A stretch of 64,000 nt of DNA from Chloroflexota bacterium (GTDB taxonomy: Bacteria; Chloroflexota; UBA6077; FW602-bin22; CADDYW01): assembly GCA_902810745.1 (NCBI GenBank), contig CADDYW010000005.1, positions 1 to 64,000 of the forward strand, written 5' to 3'. The translations under genes were made by a program, and so were the position numbers. This document shows positions 1 through 7,856 of this stretch, in pieces. Positions within the stretch are counted from its first letter, which is position 1, and every line of letters begins with the position of its first letter. The notes under the pieces are model-generated. The model had not been told where the DNA came from. It did not search any database and saw only the letters and a program-made list of their open reading frames with translations.

Positions 1-302
1 CACGTTGCCGACCTCGTCTTGAGCCACACGTTCTAAATTTGTTCCAGGGTGAGGCTGATCCAGATGTGTCCAGCTTGCGCAGCAAGGCAGACACGTCCCG
101 TGTGGTGTCCACCCTTGGTGTACTCTTAGTGCAGGATCACGGGAGTGGTGACGGCTGGAATTCCGAGAGAGTGCTCCCACGGATCAAGGCCACGGAGACC
201 CGTCCCTGGTACCGTCCTCGCGAGAACACGACAAGCGTCGACACGATCGGAAGCCGTCCTCGCCGCGCGACCCTCGCGCCCTCGCGCGTTAGGAGCAAAA
301 CC

Positions 303-1271
303 TTGACCACGGTGGTCGTCACGTCCCCCGATTCCAATGCGGGCAAGACGACGTTCGCCATCACTCTGGGCCGACGGCTGCGGCACCTGGGAAAGACCGT
401 TGACTATCGTCGTGTCTCTGGACGAGGTGCGTCCGGCGACGCGGCGTTCGCGGCCACCGCGCTGGGACTTGCCGATCCCGCCACCCTGATTGCCACGCCG
501 GCGAGTGGCGTCGACGAGATGCCGTCTTCGAGCGCCGACGTTGTGTTGATCGAAGCAGGGAATCCGGAGATGTCGGCACCCTTTGCGCGGGCCAGTAGCG
601 CCTCCTCGGTGATCGTCGCTCGATTCCAGGCCGACAGTCTCGCCGATCGAATCATCGATCACGCGCGCGCCCTCGGTATCTCGCGTGCTCCCGTCCTGAT
701 CAACGTCGTGCCGGAGAAGGGCTTGCGGCAGGTGCGCCGACGCGTGATTCCGGCGCTTCAGGAAGCTAACCTGCAGGTGGTTGGGGTCATCCCGCAGGAT
801 CGGGTTCTCTTGGGCACCACCGTCGCGGACCTGGCCAGCTTCCTCCGGGCCCAGGTGCTCTGTGCGCGCGACCAGCTTGACCGACCGGTCGAGGCAGTGA
901 TGATCGCGGCGATGAGTGACGAGGGGGCCACGGAGTACTTTCAGCGCATGTCGCGCAAGGTCGTCGTCGCAGCGGGAGATCGTCCCGACATCCACCTGCC
1001 CGCCCTCTCGACTGACACAAGCTGCATCGTGCTGAGCCAGGGTCTCGACCCCGATCCCACCGTCCTCGCGACCGCCGACCAGCTCGGAGTCCCGTTGCTC
1101 AAGGTTCAGCCTGACACGTTCGACGTCCTCGAACTGATCGCCGATCATTTTGCCGAGGTTCGATTTCGGCAGCAGCACAAACTCGGTCCGGCGCTCGCCC
1201 TGTTCCGTGCCCACCTGGACGAGGGTGCGCTCTTTGGCGCTATCGGTATCGACCGACGGGAGGTCGCCTGA
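303..1271 (+). CDS. DRTGG-domain, BioD/phosphotransacetylase N-terminal-like P-loop protein
   Basis: 322 aa from a TTG start. The start is chosen because AGGAG lies 7 nt upstream (291-295) and the protein then opens directly with the P-loop strand TTVVVTSPDSNAGKTTF. The frame stays open upstream to an ATG at 39, but that extension is Arg-rich and has no domain character. The N-terminal half is a BioD-like ATPase fold with the Walker A motif SNAGKTT. The C-terminal half has the DRTGG-type signature AAGDRPDIHLPAL followed by the alternating VLSQGLDPDP and LGVPLLKV strands. The family occurs as the N-terminal part of phosphotransacetylases and as stand-alone proteins, some beside NAD-linked hydrogenases. 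The function of stand-alone forms is unclear. The gene overlaps the next by one base (TGATG), so it is translationally coupled to the diaphorase/molybdoenzyme genes and may be regulatory or assembly-related (inference). Confidence 0.8.
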   Translation: MTTVVVTSPDSNAGKTTFAITLGRRLRHLGKTVDYRRVSGRGASGDAAFAATALGLADPATLIATPASGVDEMPSSSADVVLIEAGNPEMSAPFARASSASSVIVARFQADSLADRIIDHARALGISRAPVLINVVPEKGLRQVRRRVIPALQEANLQVVGVIPQDRVLLGTTVADLASFLRAQVLCARDQLDRPVEAVMIAAMSDEGATEYFQRMSRKVVVAAGDRPDIHLPALSTDTSCIVLSQGLDPDPTVLATADQLGVPLLKVQPDTFDVLELIADHFAEVRFRQQHKLGPALALFRAHLDEGALFGAIGIDRREVA

Positions 1272-1765
1272 TGCACAGCCGAATGTCTTACGACGATCCA
1301 GCATGGGAGGACGAGGTCCGACGCCTGTGCGCTGACCTCGAGAACGTGGACGGCGCCTTGATGCTCGTCCTTCACGGGCTGATGGACCGCTTCGGTTATA
1401 TTTCCGAGCCAGCACTCATCCTCGTCGCCGACCTCCTCCACCTGACCCCTCCACAGGTCTTCGCGGTAGCGACCTATTACCATGAATTTCGTTTAGAGAA
1501 GCCAGCACAGACCGTCCTCGTGCTCTGTCGCGGGCCAGCCTGTCGTGTCCAGGGTATGGTCGCGCTGCGTAAGGCCCTGGAGCACCGCCTTGGCATCACC
1601 GTGGGCGAGCGAACGAGCGACGATCGGTTTGCGATCGAGTCGTCCGGATGCCTGGGAATCTGCCCGCACGCCCCGGCCATGCTCATCGATCACCAGCTGA
1701 CTGGACGCGTGGCTGTCGACGATCTCGAAAGGCTGATCGCGGAAAGGTCGGGGGTGCAGGTATGA
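1271..1765 (+). CDS. NuoE/FdsG-like [2Fe-2S] thioredoxin-fold subunit
   Basis: 164 aa, the usual size for the 24-kDa complex I subunit family. The N-terminal helical part (DRFGYISEPALILVADLL, then LTPPQVFAVATYYHEF) is typical NuoE. The cluster ligands are C86 and C91 (LCRGPAC), then C127 and C131 (GCLGIC), giving the canonical C-x4-C-x35-C-x3-C. The predicted role is to carry one [2Fe-2S] cluster in an NAD(H)-linked diaphorase module with the next gene. It starts at the ATG overlapping the upstream stop and ends in an ATGA overlap with the NuoF-like gene. An in-frame ATG at 1283 is an alternative start. Confidence 0.9.
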   Translation: MHSRMSYDDPAWEDEVRRLCADLENVDGALMLVLHGLMDRFGYISEPALILVADLLHLTPPQVFAVATYYHEFRLEKPAQTVLVLCRGPACRVQGMVALRKALEHRLGITVGERTSDDRFAIESSGCLGICPHAPAMLIDHQLTGRVAVDDLERLIAERSGVQV

Positions 1766-3480
1766 CGACTCGGTTCGCTCACCTCGTCGATCAGGCCCAG
1801 GCTGAAGCTCGGGCGCGTGCAAGCAGCGGCGTCCCCCACGTGACGGTGGGAATCAGCGGCTGCAGCGAGAGCGTCGGCGCGCGCCGAACGCTTCGAGCGG
1901 TATTCGACGAGCTACGCAGGCGCGACCTCAGCGCGACCGTCGAGCAGGTCGGCTGTCGTGGCATCTGCTACGCCGAGCCGATTGTCGATATCGAGCTACC
2001 CGGCAGTCCGCGCATCGCGTACGGACATGTCTCCGAGGATCGCGTCGGCGAGCTGCTCGAATCTGTCCTCGTCCGGCACGATCTGCGCCCGGATCTGGCC
2101 CTGTTCGTCGTCGGCGAGAAGAGCGTCGACGGCATCCCGGCCGAGGCCGATTTCGAGTATTTCAGGCTGCAGCAGCGGTATCTCCTGGCGAACTGTGGAT
2201 TGATCGATCCACTGAATCTGAACCAGTACGTCGCCCGCGGTGGCTTCGCCGCGTTGCACAAGGTGCTGACGACGATGTCCCCGGAGCAGGTGATCGAGGA
2301 GGTCAAGGCATCCGGGCTCACCGGGCGCGGCGGCGCGGCGTTTCCAACGGGACGAAAGTGGGAGTCGGCCCGCGCGTCGAAGGAGCGCCCGAAGTACCTG
2401 ATCGACAACGGCGAGGAAGGCGAGCCCGCGATCTACAAGGACCGACGGCTGTACGAAGCAGATCCATTCCGGGTCATCGAGGGTGTGCTGATCAACGCCT
2501 TCGCGATCGGCGCGGACAAAGGCTACATCTACGTCGGAGGTGAGCACCGGCTCGCCATCGAGCGGGTCGGGCGAGCGCTGCAGATCGCGCGCGAGCAGGG
2601 GCTGCTCGGCCAGAATATTCTCGGAACGGATTTCTCCTTCGACATCCAGCTTCGGGTTGGAGGTGGATCGTACGCCGCGGGCGAATCATCCGCGATGATG
2701 TCCTCGATCGAGGGCCGCCGCGGGATGCCGCGTCCGAAGCTGGTGCGCTCGACCGAGCGCGGCGTCTGGGCCAAGCCGACCTGTATGAACAACGTGGAGA
2801 CGCACGCCAACATCCCGCTGATCATCGAAAAGGGCGCCGCCTGGTACAGCGCCATCGGGACCGCGAAGAGCAAGGGTACCAAGATCTTCGCGGTGAGTGG
2901 CCACGTCAATCGGCCCGGCTTGATCGAGGTCCCGCTCGGGACGACGCTGCGCACGATCGTATTCGAGGTGTGCGGCGGAATGATCGGCGGAAGGCCGTTC
3001 AAGGCCGCCCAGCCAGCGGGCGTCTCGTCGGCGCCGATCGCCGCGGACAATCTCGACGTGCCAATGGCGATCGAGACGCTGCAGTCGATCGGCGCGCTGC
3101 TCGGCTCGGGCGGCCTGGTCATTTTCGACGACACGGTCTGCATGGTCGACATCAACAACTATCTGGTGAACTTCAACGAGCTCGAATCGTGTAGCCGGTG
3201 CACCACGTGCCGCGTCGGGACAATGCGCCTCACCGATATCCTGACCCGGATGTGCAACGGCGAGGGACGTCCGGGAGATCTGGAAGCGCTGGCCTGGCTT
3301 GGCCCGCTGATGGAGCAGACGACGCTCTGTGGCCTCGGGCAGGCGGCGCCGGTCCCGGCGGTCGGCGCGATGAACATCTTTCGAGAAGAGTTCGAGGCGC
3401 ACATCCACGAAAAGCGCTGTCCGGCCGGCTTCTGCGAGGCGCTGGCTGATCGGCGCGCGCCAGTCGGAGCGTCACGATGA
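1762..3480 (+). CDS. NuoF/FdsB-like NADH/FMN-binding diaphorase subunit
   Basis: 572 aa from the ATG of an ATGA overlap; the frame is open further upstream, but that lies inside the previous gene. Domain order: an N-terminal thioredoxin-like part, the Rossmann-like FMN/NADH domain with GRGGAAFPTG at residues 188-197 and GEEGEPAIYKDRR, the SLBB-like region with GGGSYAAGESSAM, and a C-terminal [4Fe-4S] site (C477, C480, C483 in ESCSRCTTCRVG, plus C523 in TLCGLGQAA). The N-terminal thioredoxin-like segment keeps only three of four cluster cysteines (C34, then C65 and C69), so that cluster may be absent or altered. Predicted role: electron exchange between NAD(H) and the iron-sulfur chain of the alpha subunit. 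The FdsB/HoxF-like architecture fits a soluble NAD-dependent formate dehydrogenase or hydrogenase module, and the neighbour makes it a molybdoenzyme. Confidence 0.9.
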   Translation: MTTRFAHLVDQAQAEARARASSGVPHVTVGISGCSESVGARRTLRAVFDELRRRDLSATVEQVGCRGICYAEPIVDIELPGSPRIAYGHVSEDRVGELLESVLVRHDLRPDLALFVVGEKSVDGIPAEADFEYFRLQQRYLLANCGLIDPLNLNQYVARGGFAALHKVLTTMSPEQVIEEVKASGLTGRGGAAFPTGRKWESARASKERPKYLIDNGEEGEPAIYKDRRLYEADPFRVIEGVLINAFAIGADKGYIYVGGEHRLAIERVGRALQIAREQGLLGQNILGTDFSFDIQLRVGGGSYAAGESSAMMSSIEGRRGMPRPKLVRSTERGVWAKPTCMNNVETHANIPLIIEKGAAWYSAIGTAKSKGTKIFAVSGHVNRPGLIEVPLGTTLRTIVFEVCGGMIGGRPFKAAQPAGVSSAPIAADNLDVPMAIETLQSIGALLGSGGLVIFDDTVCMVDINNYLVNFNELESCSRCTTCRVGTMRLTDILTRMCNGEGRPGDLEALAWLGPLMEQTTLCGLGQAAPVPAVGAMNIFREEFEAHIHEKRCPAGFCEALADRRAPVGASR

Positions 3481-6383
3481 GCATAAGGATCGAGCAGCCC
3501 ACGCGCGGCCACGTGTCTGGCCAGACACCGGTCACCTTGACGATCGACGGAAAGGTGGTGACGGTCCCCCGGGGGACGACGGTGCTGCGGGCGGCGATCG
3601 ACCACGGAATCTACATTCCGCATCTCTGTGACTACCGCGATCTGACGCCGTTCGCCGGCTGCCGGATGTGCCTGATCGAGGTCGAGGGATCGCGCGGCAT
3701 CGAGACGGCCTGCACGGTGCAGTGCCGAGATGGGATGGTCGTCCACACCGATACGGCTCAGCTGCGCGAGCACCGGCTCGGCGTTCTGGAGGTTATCCTC
3801 TCGGATCATCCCGATCGCTGCCTGAACTGTCCTCGAATGGAACGTTGCGCGCCATTCGTCGTCTGCCAGCGCGACGACCTCGTCACCGACCGCTGCGTTA
3901 CCTGTCCCCGCAACAAGCAGTGCGAGCTGCAGCGCGTCGTCGACTTCACCGGCTGGCGCAGCCAGCGCTTCTACAACCCGCGTCGCTCGACGCCACCGGA
4001 GCGCTCCAATCCCTTCATCGAGATCTACACCGACTACTGCATCTACTGCGCCCGTTGCACGCGCGTCTGCGACGAGATCATCGGCGCCTCGGCGATCGAC
4101 CTGGCCCGCCGCGGGCCGCACACGAGCATCAGCGTGCACTTCGACCGCAAGCTGACCGACTCGCCCTGCATCTTCTGTGGCGCCTGCGCGATCGTCTGTC
4201 CGACCGGTGCGCTGATCAAGGCCGACGTCACCTTCGGCCGAATTCCCGAGTATGGCGTGCCGACTACCTGCGCTTACTGCGGCGTTGGCTGCGGCCTCTT
4301 CCTGAACGTCAAGGGCGGTCGGCTGATCAGCGCGTCGCCCGACCTCGAGGACCCGGCAAGCTCGGGCTATCTCTGCGTGCGGGGCCAGTTCGGCTATGAT
4401 TACACGACCAACCGCGACCGGCTGAAGACGCCGCTGGTCAGGTTCGGAGACGAACAGACTGAGACGACCTGGGACGACGCGCTCGACACCGCCGCGGAGC
4501 AGATTGCCACGATCGTCAAGCAGCACGGACCGGACGCCGTCGCCGTCGTTGGATCGGGCAAGATCACCAACGAGGAGGCCTACCTCGTTCAGAAACTGGC
4601 CCGTGCCGTGATCGGTACCAACAACGTCGACTTTCCGTCTGGCTGCCTTTACCACGCGCCGACGATCACCGCGCTCGGGCGTGCGCTTGGCATCCCGGCG
4701 ATGACGATGCCGACCTCGGAGCTCGAGCACGCGGGCTGCATCCTCGTCGTCGGCTCGAACACGATGGAAACTCAGCCGGTCCTGTTCTTCAAGATCCAGA
4801 AAGCGGTGCGCAAGGGCGCGCGCCTGATCCTGCTGGATCCGCGCGAGAGTACCGTCGCGCGCTTCGCGTCCTCGTGGCTGCGCGTAAAGGCGGGAACCGA
4901 CGTCGCCGCGATTAACGGGATGCTCCGCGTCATCCTGGACGAGCAGCTGTACGACCAGGCATTCGTCGAAGCCAGCGTCGAGGGATTCGCGGCACTCGCC
5001 GAGCAGGTACGCGAGCACACCGTCGAAGAGTACGCCGCGCTCGTTGGCGTCGAGCCCGAGGAGATTCGCAAGGCGGCGCACCTGTTCGCCAGCGGGGGAG
5101 CCACCGAACGCTACCCGATCCCGGACTCCTGGTACGGCCTGTTCGTCACGCCGGGGCAGCACCCGACGACGAAGGGCTCGGCCATCATCTACGGCAGCGG
5201 GCTGGTCCGGCACGTCGACGGCGAGGCCGGCGTCCAGGCGCTGGTAAACCTGGCGCTGCTGACCGGAATGATCGGCAAGCGGGGTGCCGGCATCTGCCCG
5301 CTGGCCGACCAGAACAACAGCCAGGGCGCCTGCGACGTCGGCGCGCGGCCGGACCTCTGGCCCGGCTACGCCCCGGTTGGCGACGAGCGAGCAGCCCGCG
5401 CTCTCGCGGAGGTCTGGGGAGCCGAGCCCCCGACGACGCCGGGCCGTGATTATCTCCAGATGCTGGATGGCGCTCGCGATGGGACGGTCAAGGCGATGCT
5501 CGTGATTGGAGCGAATCCAGCCGCGACCGCACCGGGCGGGAGCGACGTCGAGGCCGCGCTGCGAAGCCTGGCATTCCTGGCGGTTTCCGATATCTTTCCG
5601 CACGACACCAGCCGCCTGGCTCACGTCGTCTTTCCGGCGGCGACCGCGGCGGAGAAAGACGGCACCTTCACCAACACCGAGCGACGAATTCGGCGCGTGC
5701 GTGCGGTGCTTCCGCCGGTCGGAGTTGCCCGGCCCGACTGGTACGTCATCTCCGAGCTAGCAAAGCGAATCGCGCAAAGGCTCGGGAGATCCTGCTCCTT
5801 CGACTACGCTGGAGCGGCCGACATCTTTGACGAGATTGCGCGCATCGTGCCACTCTACGCGGGCCTGAGCTACGACCGGCTCGAAAGCGGCAGCGTCCAG
5901 TGGCCCTGCCCGACCGCCGACCATCCTGGCACGGAGTATCTCTTCGAGGAGGGATTCGGCGAGCGCAAGGCGCAGCTGGTTCCGGTCCGCTTCCAGCCGC
6001 GACCGCCCAGCCCGGAGTTCCCGATGGTTGCCTCGGGTGGTCGCGACCTCGCGTTTAGCTCGGGCGTCCTCGCCGAGCACGCGCGGCGCCTCGCCCAGAT
6101 GCGGGGCACGCCCTACGTCGAGATCAATCCCGACGACGCGCGTTCCCTGGGCATCGTCAAGGGCGACCGGGTTCGGGTCGTCTCGCCCCACGGCAGCATA
6201 GAGCTCGTCGCCGAGATCAGCCGCAAGGTCCGGAGCGGCCACGTCGCCGTCTTCGCGCATTACGCCGATTCCCCGGCGCACCGACTGACCAGCTTCGGCC
6301 GCGAGGCTGGACGCGCCCCCGAGCTGAAAGCCATCCCCGCCCGCATCGAAAAGATCCAGGGCTCGGCCAACGGCAGGGCCTAG
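3477..6383 (+). CDS. FdhA/FdsA-like molybdopterin oxidoreductase alpha subunit with altered active site
   Basis: 968 aa, ATG in a 4-nt overlap with the previous gene. Domains in order: NuoG-like [2Fe-2S] ferredoxin (C51, C62, C65, C79); a His-Cys3 cluster site H111-x3-C115-x2-C118-x5-C124, followed by an additional C140-x2-C143-x5-C149 with C130 between; two [4Fe-4S] motifs (C188/191/194/198 and C230/233/236/240); then the MopB domain with its own [4Fe-4S] site (C264, C267, C271, C299) and a C-terminal Mo-bis-PGD dinucleotide-binding domain. The overall layout is that of NAD-dependent formate dehydrogenase alpha subunits. The residue before the conserved active-site His is Tyr391 (GCLYH392AP), where formate dehydrogenases have Cys or Sec, and the Arg of the PxRGQNN motif is Ala609 (PLADQNN). 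C389 lies two residues earlier. The substrate is therefore uncertain, and annotation as formate dehydrogenase should be provisional. Confidence 0.85.
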   Translation: MSIRIEQPTRGHVSGQTPVTLTIDGKVVTVPRGTTVLRAAIDHGIYIPHLCDYRDLTPFAGCRMCLIEVEGSRGIETACTVQCRDGMVVHTDTAQLREHRLGVLEVILSDHPDRCLNCPRMERCAPFVVCQRDDLVTDRCVTCPRNKQCELQRVVDFTGWRSQRFYNPRRSTPPERSNPFIEIYTDYCIYCARCTRVCDEIIGASAIDLARRGPHTSISVHFDRKLTDSPCIFCGACAIVCPTGALIKADVTFGRIPEYGVPTTCAYCGVGCGLFLNVKGGRLISASPDLEDPASSGYLCVRGQFGYDYTTNRDRLKTPLVRFGDEQTETTWDDALDTAAEQIATIVKQHGPDAVAVVGSGKITNEEAYLVQKLARAVIGTNNVDFPSGCLYHAPTITALGRALGIPAMTMPTSELEHAGCILVVGSNTMETQPVLFFKIQKAVRKGARLILLDPRESTVARFASSWLRVKAGTDVAAINGMLRVILDEQLYDQAFVEASVEGFAALAEQVREHTVEEYAALVGVEPEEIRKAAHLFASGGATERYPIPDSWYGLFVTPGQHPTTKGSAIIYGSGLVRHVDGEAGVQALVNLALLTGMIGKRGAGICPLADQNNSQGACDVGARPDLWPGYAPVGDERAARALAEVWGAEPPTTPGRDYLQMLDGARDGTVKAMLVIGANPAATAPGGSDVEAALRSLAFLAVSDIFPHDTSRLAHVVFPAATAAEKDGTFTNTERRIRRVRAVLPPVGVARPDWYVISELAKRIAQRLGRSCSFDYAGAADIFDEIARIVPLYAGLSYDRLESGSVQWPCPTADHPGTEYLFEEGFGERKAQLVPVRFQPRPPSPEFPMVASGGRDLAFSSGVLAEHARRLAQMRGTPYVEINPDDARSLGIVKGDRVRVVSPHGSIELVAEISRKVRSGHVAVFAHYADSPAHRLTSFGREAGRAPELKAIPARIEKIQGSANGRA

Positions 6384-6633
6384 CACCGCGCGGCATGAAT
6401 AAGCCTGCAGCCGTCCAATCAGGCTGCCAGGAAGCAGGAGCGTCGCTGGCGTGTCAACCGGGCTGGCGGCGGGGCGGGCAAAACCGCGACCGGCGCGACT
6501 ACCAGCAGTGCCAGCGTCGGACGGAACGGCATCGAGATTCCTGGCTCACGTCCAGAATGACAGCGTCCTGCGTTTTCCGCTTCGCCGTGCCCGGTCGGAG
6601 AATCCTGGAGATGTTCAGAACCGAGTGTTCCGA

Positions 6634-6654
6634 GGGTCAGACCGCCTCTGACCC
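6634..6654. terminator. Hairpin between convergent genes
   Basis: GGGTCAGA and TCTGACCC form a perfect 8-bp stem around the loop CCGCC. It lies 9 nt beyond the stop of the minus-strand cysteine synthase and 250 nt after the FdhA-like gene, so it may serve both transcripts. It has no U-tract, so intrinsic termination is not certain. The rest of the 280-nt gap (6384-6663) shows no gene. Confidence 0.45.
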
Positions 6655-6663
6655 GACCCAGCG

Positions 6664-7632
6664 CTACTCCGGGAACAGATCCGTACTCAGGTACTTGAGA
6701 CCGGAGTCGTTCGCCGTCGTCACGATCAACGTCCCCGGCTCGCTCTCCCGCCCGATCTTCAGCGCCGCGGCGACGTTCGCCCCGGTCGAGAAGCCGGCGA
6801 AGATACCCTCCTCGCGTGCCAGCCGCCGCGCGACCTCGATCGCCTCCTCGTCTGAAATGCCGACGTAGCCGTCGCAGAGCGTGGGGTCCCAGAGCGGCGG
6901 AATCAGCGCGTAGCCCGCGCCCTGGATCTTGTGGCGCGTGTCGACGACCGGGCCACCGGCCAGGATCGGCGCGCGGGCCGGCTCGACGGCGAACGCGCGG
7001 ACGGCGGGATTCCGCTTCTTCAGCGCACGCGCGACGCCCATGAAGGTTCCGGCGGTTCCGACGGTCCCGACGAAGACGCCGACCTTGCCGTCGGTCTGCT
7101 CCCAGATCTCGACGCCAGTCGTCAGCTCGTGCGCTTCCACGTTGCTCACGTTGTGGAACTGGTCCGCGCGGAACGCGCCGAGCCGCTCGGTGACCTCGGC
7201 GGCTCGACGCTCGACGAGCTCGAGGTCTTCCTTCGATACCTGGCCCGGATGCGCCCCGTCGGCCTGCGGCACCAGCTCGACCTCGGCGCCGAGTGCGCGC
7301 AGCATTCGGCGCCGCTCGACGCTGTTTCCCTCGGACATTACCGCGATGAGTCGGTAGCCCTTGACCGCGCAGACGATCGCCAGGCCGGTGCCGGTGTTTC
7401 CGCTGGTCAGCTCGACCACCGTTCCGCCCGGTCGCAGCTTCCCCGCGCGCTCGGCATCCTCGACGATCTTCAGGGCGATGCGATCCTTGATGCTGAAGCC
7501 CGGATTGAAGTACTCGATCTTGAGAGCAATTCGGCCCGGCAGCCCGGCGGCGAGGCGATCGAGCGCCACGAGCGGCGTCTGGCCGATCGCGTCGAGAATG
7601 CTCGGAAGAATTGCCGGTCGCTGGCGCTTCAT
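6664..7632 (-). CDS. Cysteine synthase family PLP enzyme
   Basis: 322 aa from the ATG at 7632 (MKRQRPAILPSILDAIGQTP); a GTG 30 nt upstream is an alternative with no better ribosome site. This is a fold-type II PLP enzyme. The PLP lysine is in FNPGFSIKDR, the substrate loop is TSGNTGTG, and the phosphate-binding loop is GTVGTAGTFMG. The C-terminal GIFAGFSTGANVAAALK is typical of O-acetylserine sulfhydrylases. The likely reaction is O-acetylserine (or O-phosphoserine) plus sulfide to cysteine in the cytoplasm. Cystathionine beta-synthase-like activity cannot be excluded from the core alone. It is monocistronic, convergent with the molybdoenzyme operon and divergent from rarA. Confidence 0.88.
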   Translation of the reverse strand: MKRQRPAILPSILDAIGQTPLVALDRLAAGLPGRIALKIEYFNPGFSIKDRIALKIVEDAERAGKLRPGGTVVELTSGNTGTGLAIVCAVKGYRLIAVMSEGNSVERRRMLRALGAEVELVPQADGAHPGQVSKEDLELVERRAAEVTERLGAFRADQFHNVSNVEAHELTTGVEIWEQTDGKVGVFVGTVGTAGTFMGVARALKKRNPAVRAFAVEPARAPILAGGPVVDTRHKIQGAGYALIPPLWDPTLCDGYVGISDEEAIEVARRLAREEGIFAGFSTGANVAAALKIGRESEPGTLIVTTANDSGLKYLSTDLFPE

Positions 7633-7766
7633 TTCTAGCAAATGCCAATCACCAACCGCCACGGTAAGACGCGAGGCGCAATACGCAAAGGGAGCTCGTC
7701 ACGTCGCGGCGCATCCTGCCCATTGCCGAAGAAGGCGCAGCCTTCAAGCGGCGAGCCGGGTCGCAC

Positions 7767-7781
7767 TTGCGCAGTGCGCAA
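7767..7781. promoter_or_regulatory. Perfect 15-bp palindrome between divergent genes
   Basis: TTGCGCA-G-TGCGCAA, 7-bp arms around one base, lies in the 224-nt gap between the divergent cysteine synthase and rarA starts. It could be an operator for an unidentified regulator. A possible -10 hexamer for rarA (TACAAT, 7815-7820) lies 33 nt downstream but has no convincing -35. Confidence 0.35.
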
Positions 7782-7856
7782 TTCGCACAGCGCATCACCC
7801 CGTGTCCCGCGTAGTACAATACCACAAGCCGCGCGTGTTGGTAGGAGTGGTACCGC

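Noticed and set aside
39-302. ATG 39 as the start of the DRTGG protein
   Set aside because: The added 88 residues are Arg/Ser-rich without structure, while TTG 303 has AGGAG at proper spacing and starts at the P-loop strand.
4641-4656. Selenocysteine in the FdhA-like protein
   Set aside because: The codon before the active-site His is TAC (Tyr), not TGA; no in-frame TGA occurs in the gene.
3159-5624. Very long open frame on the minus strand (821 codons)
   Set aside because: It lies antisense to the NuoF-like and FdhA-like genes, whose motifs are intact. It is Arg/Asp-rich with no domain, as expected from GC-rich codon shadows.
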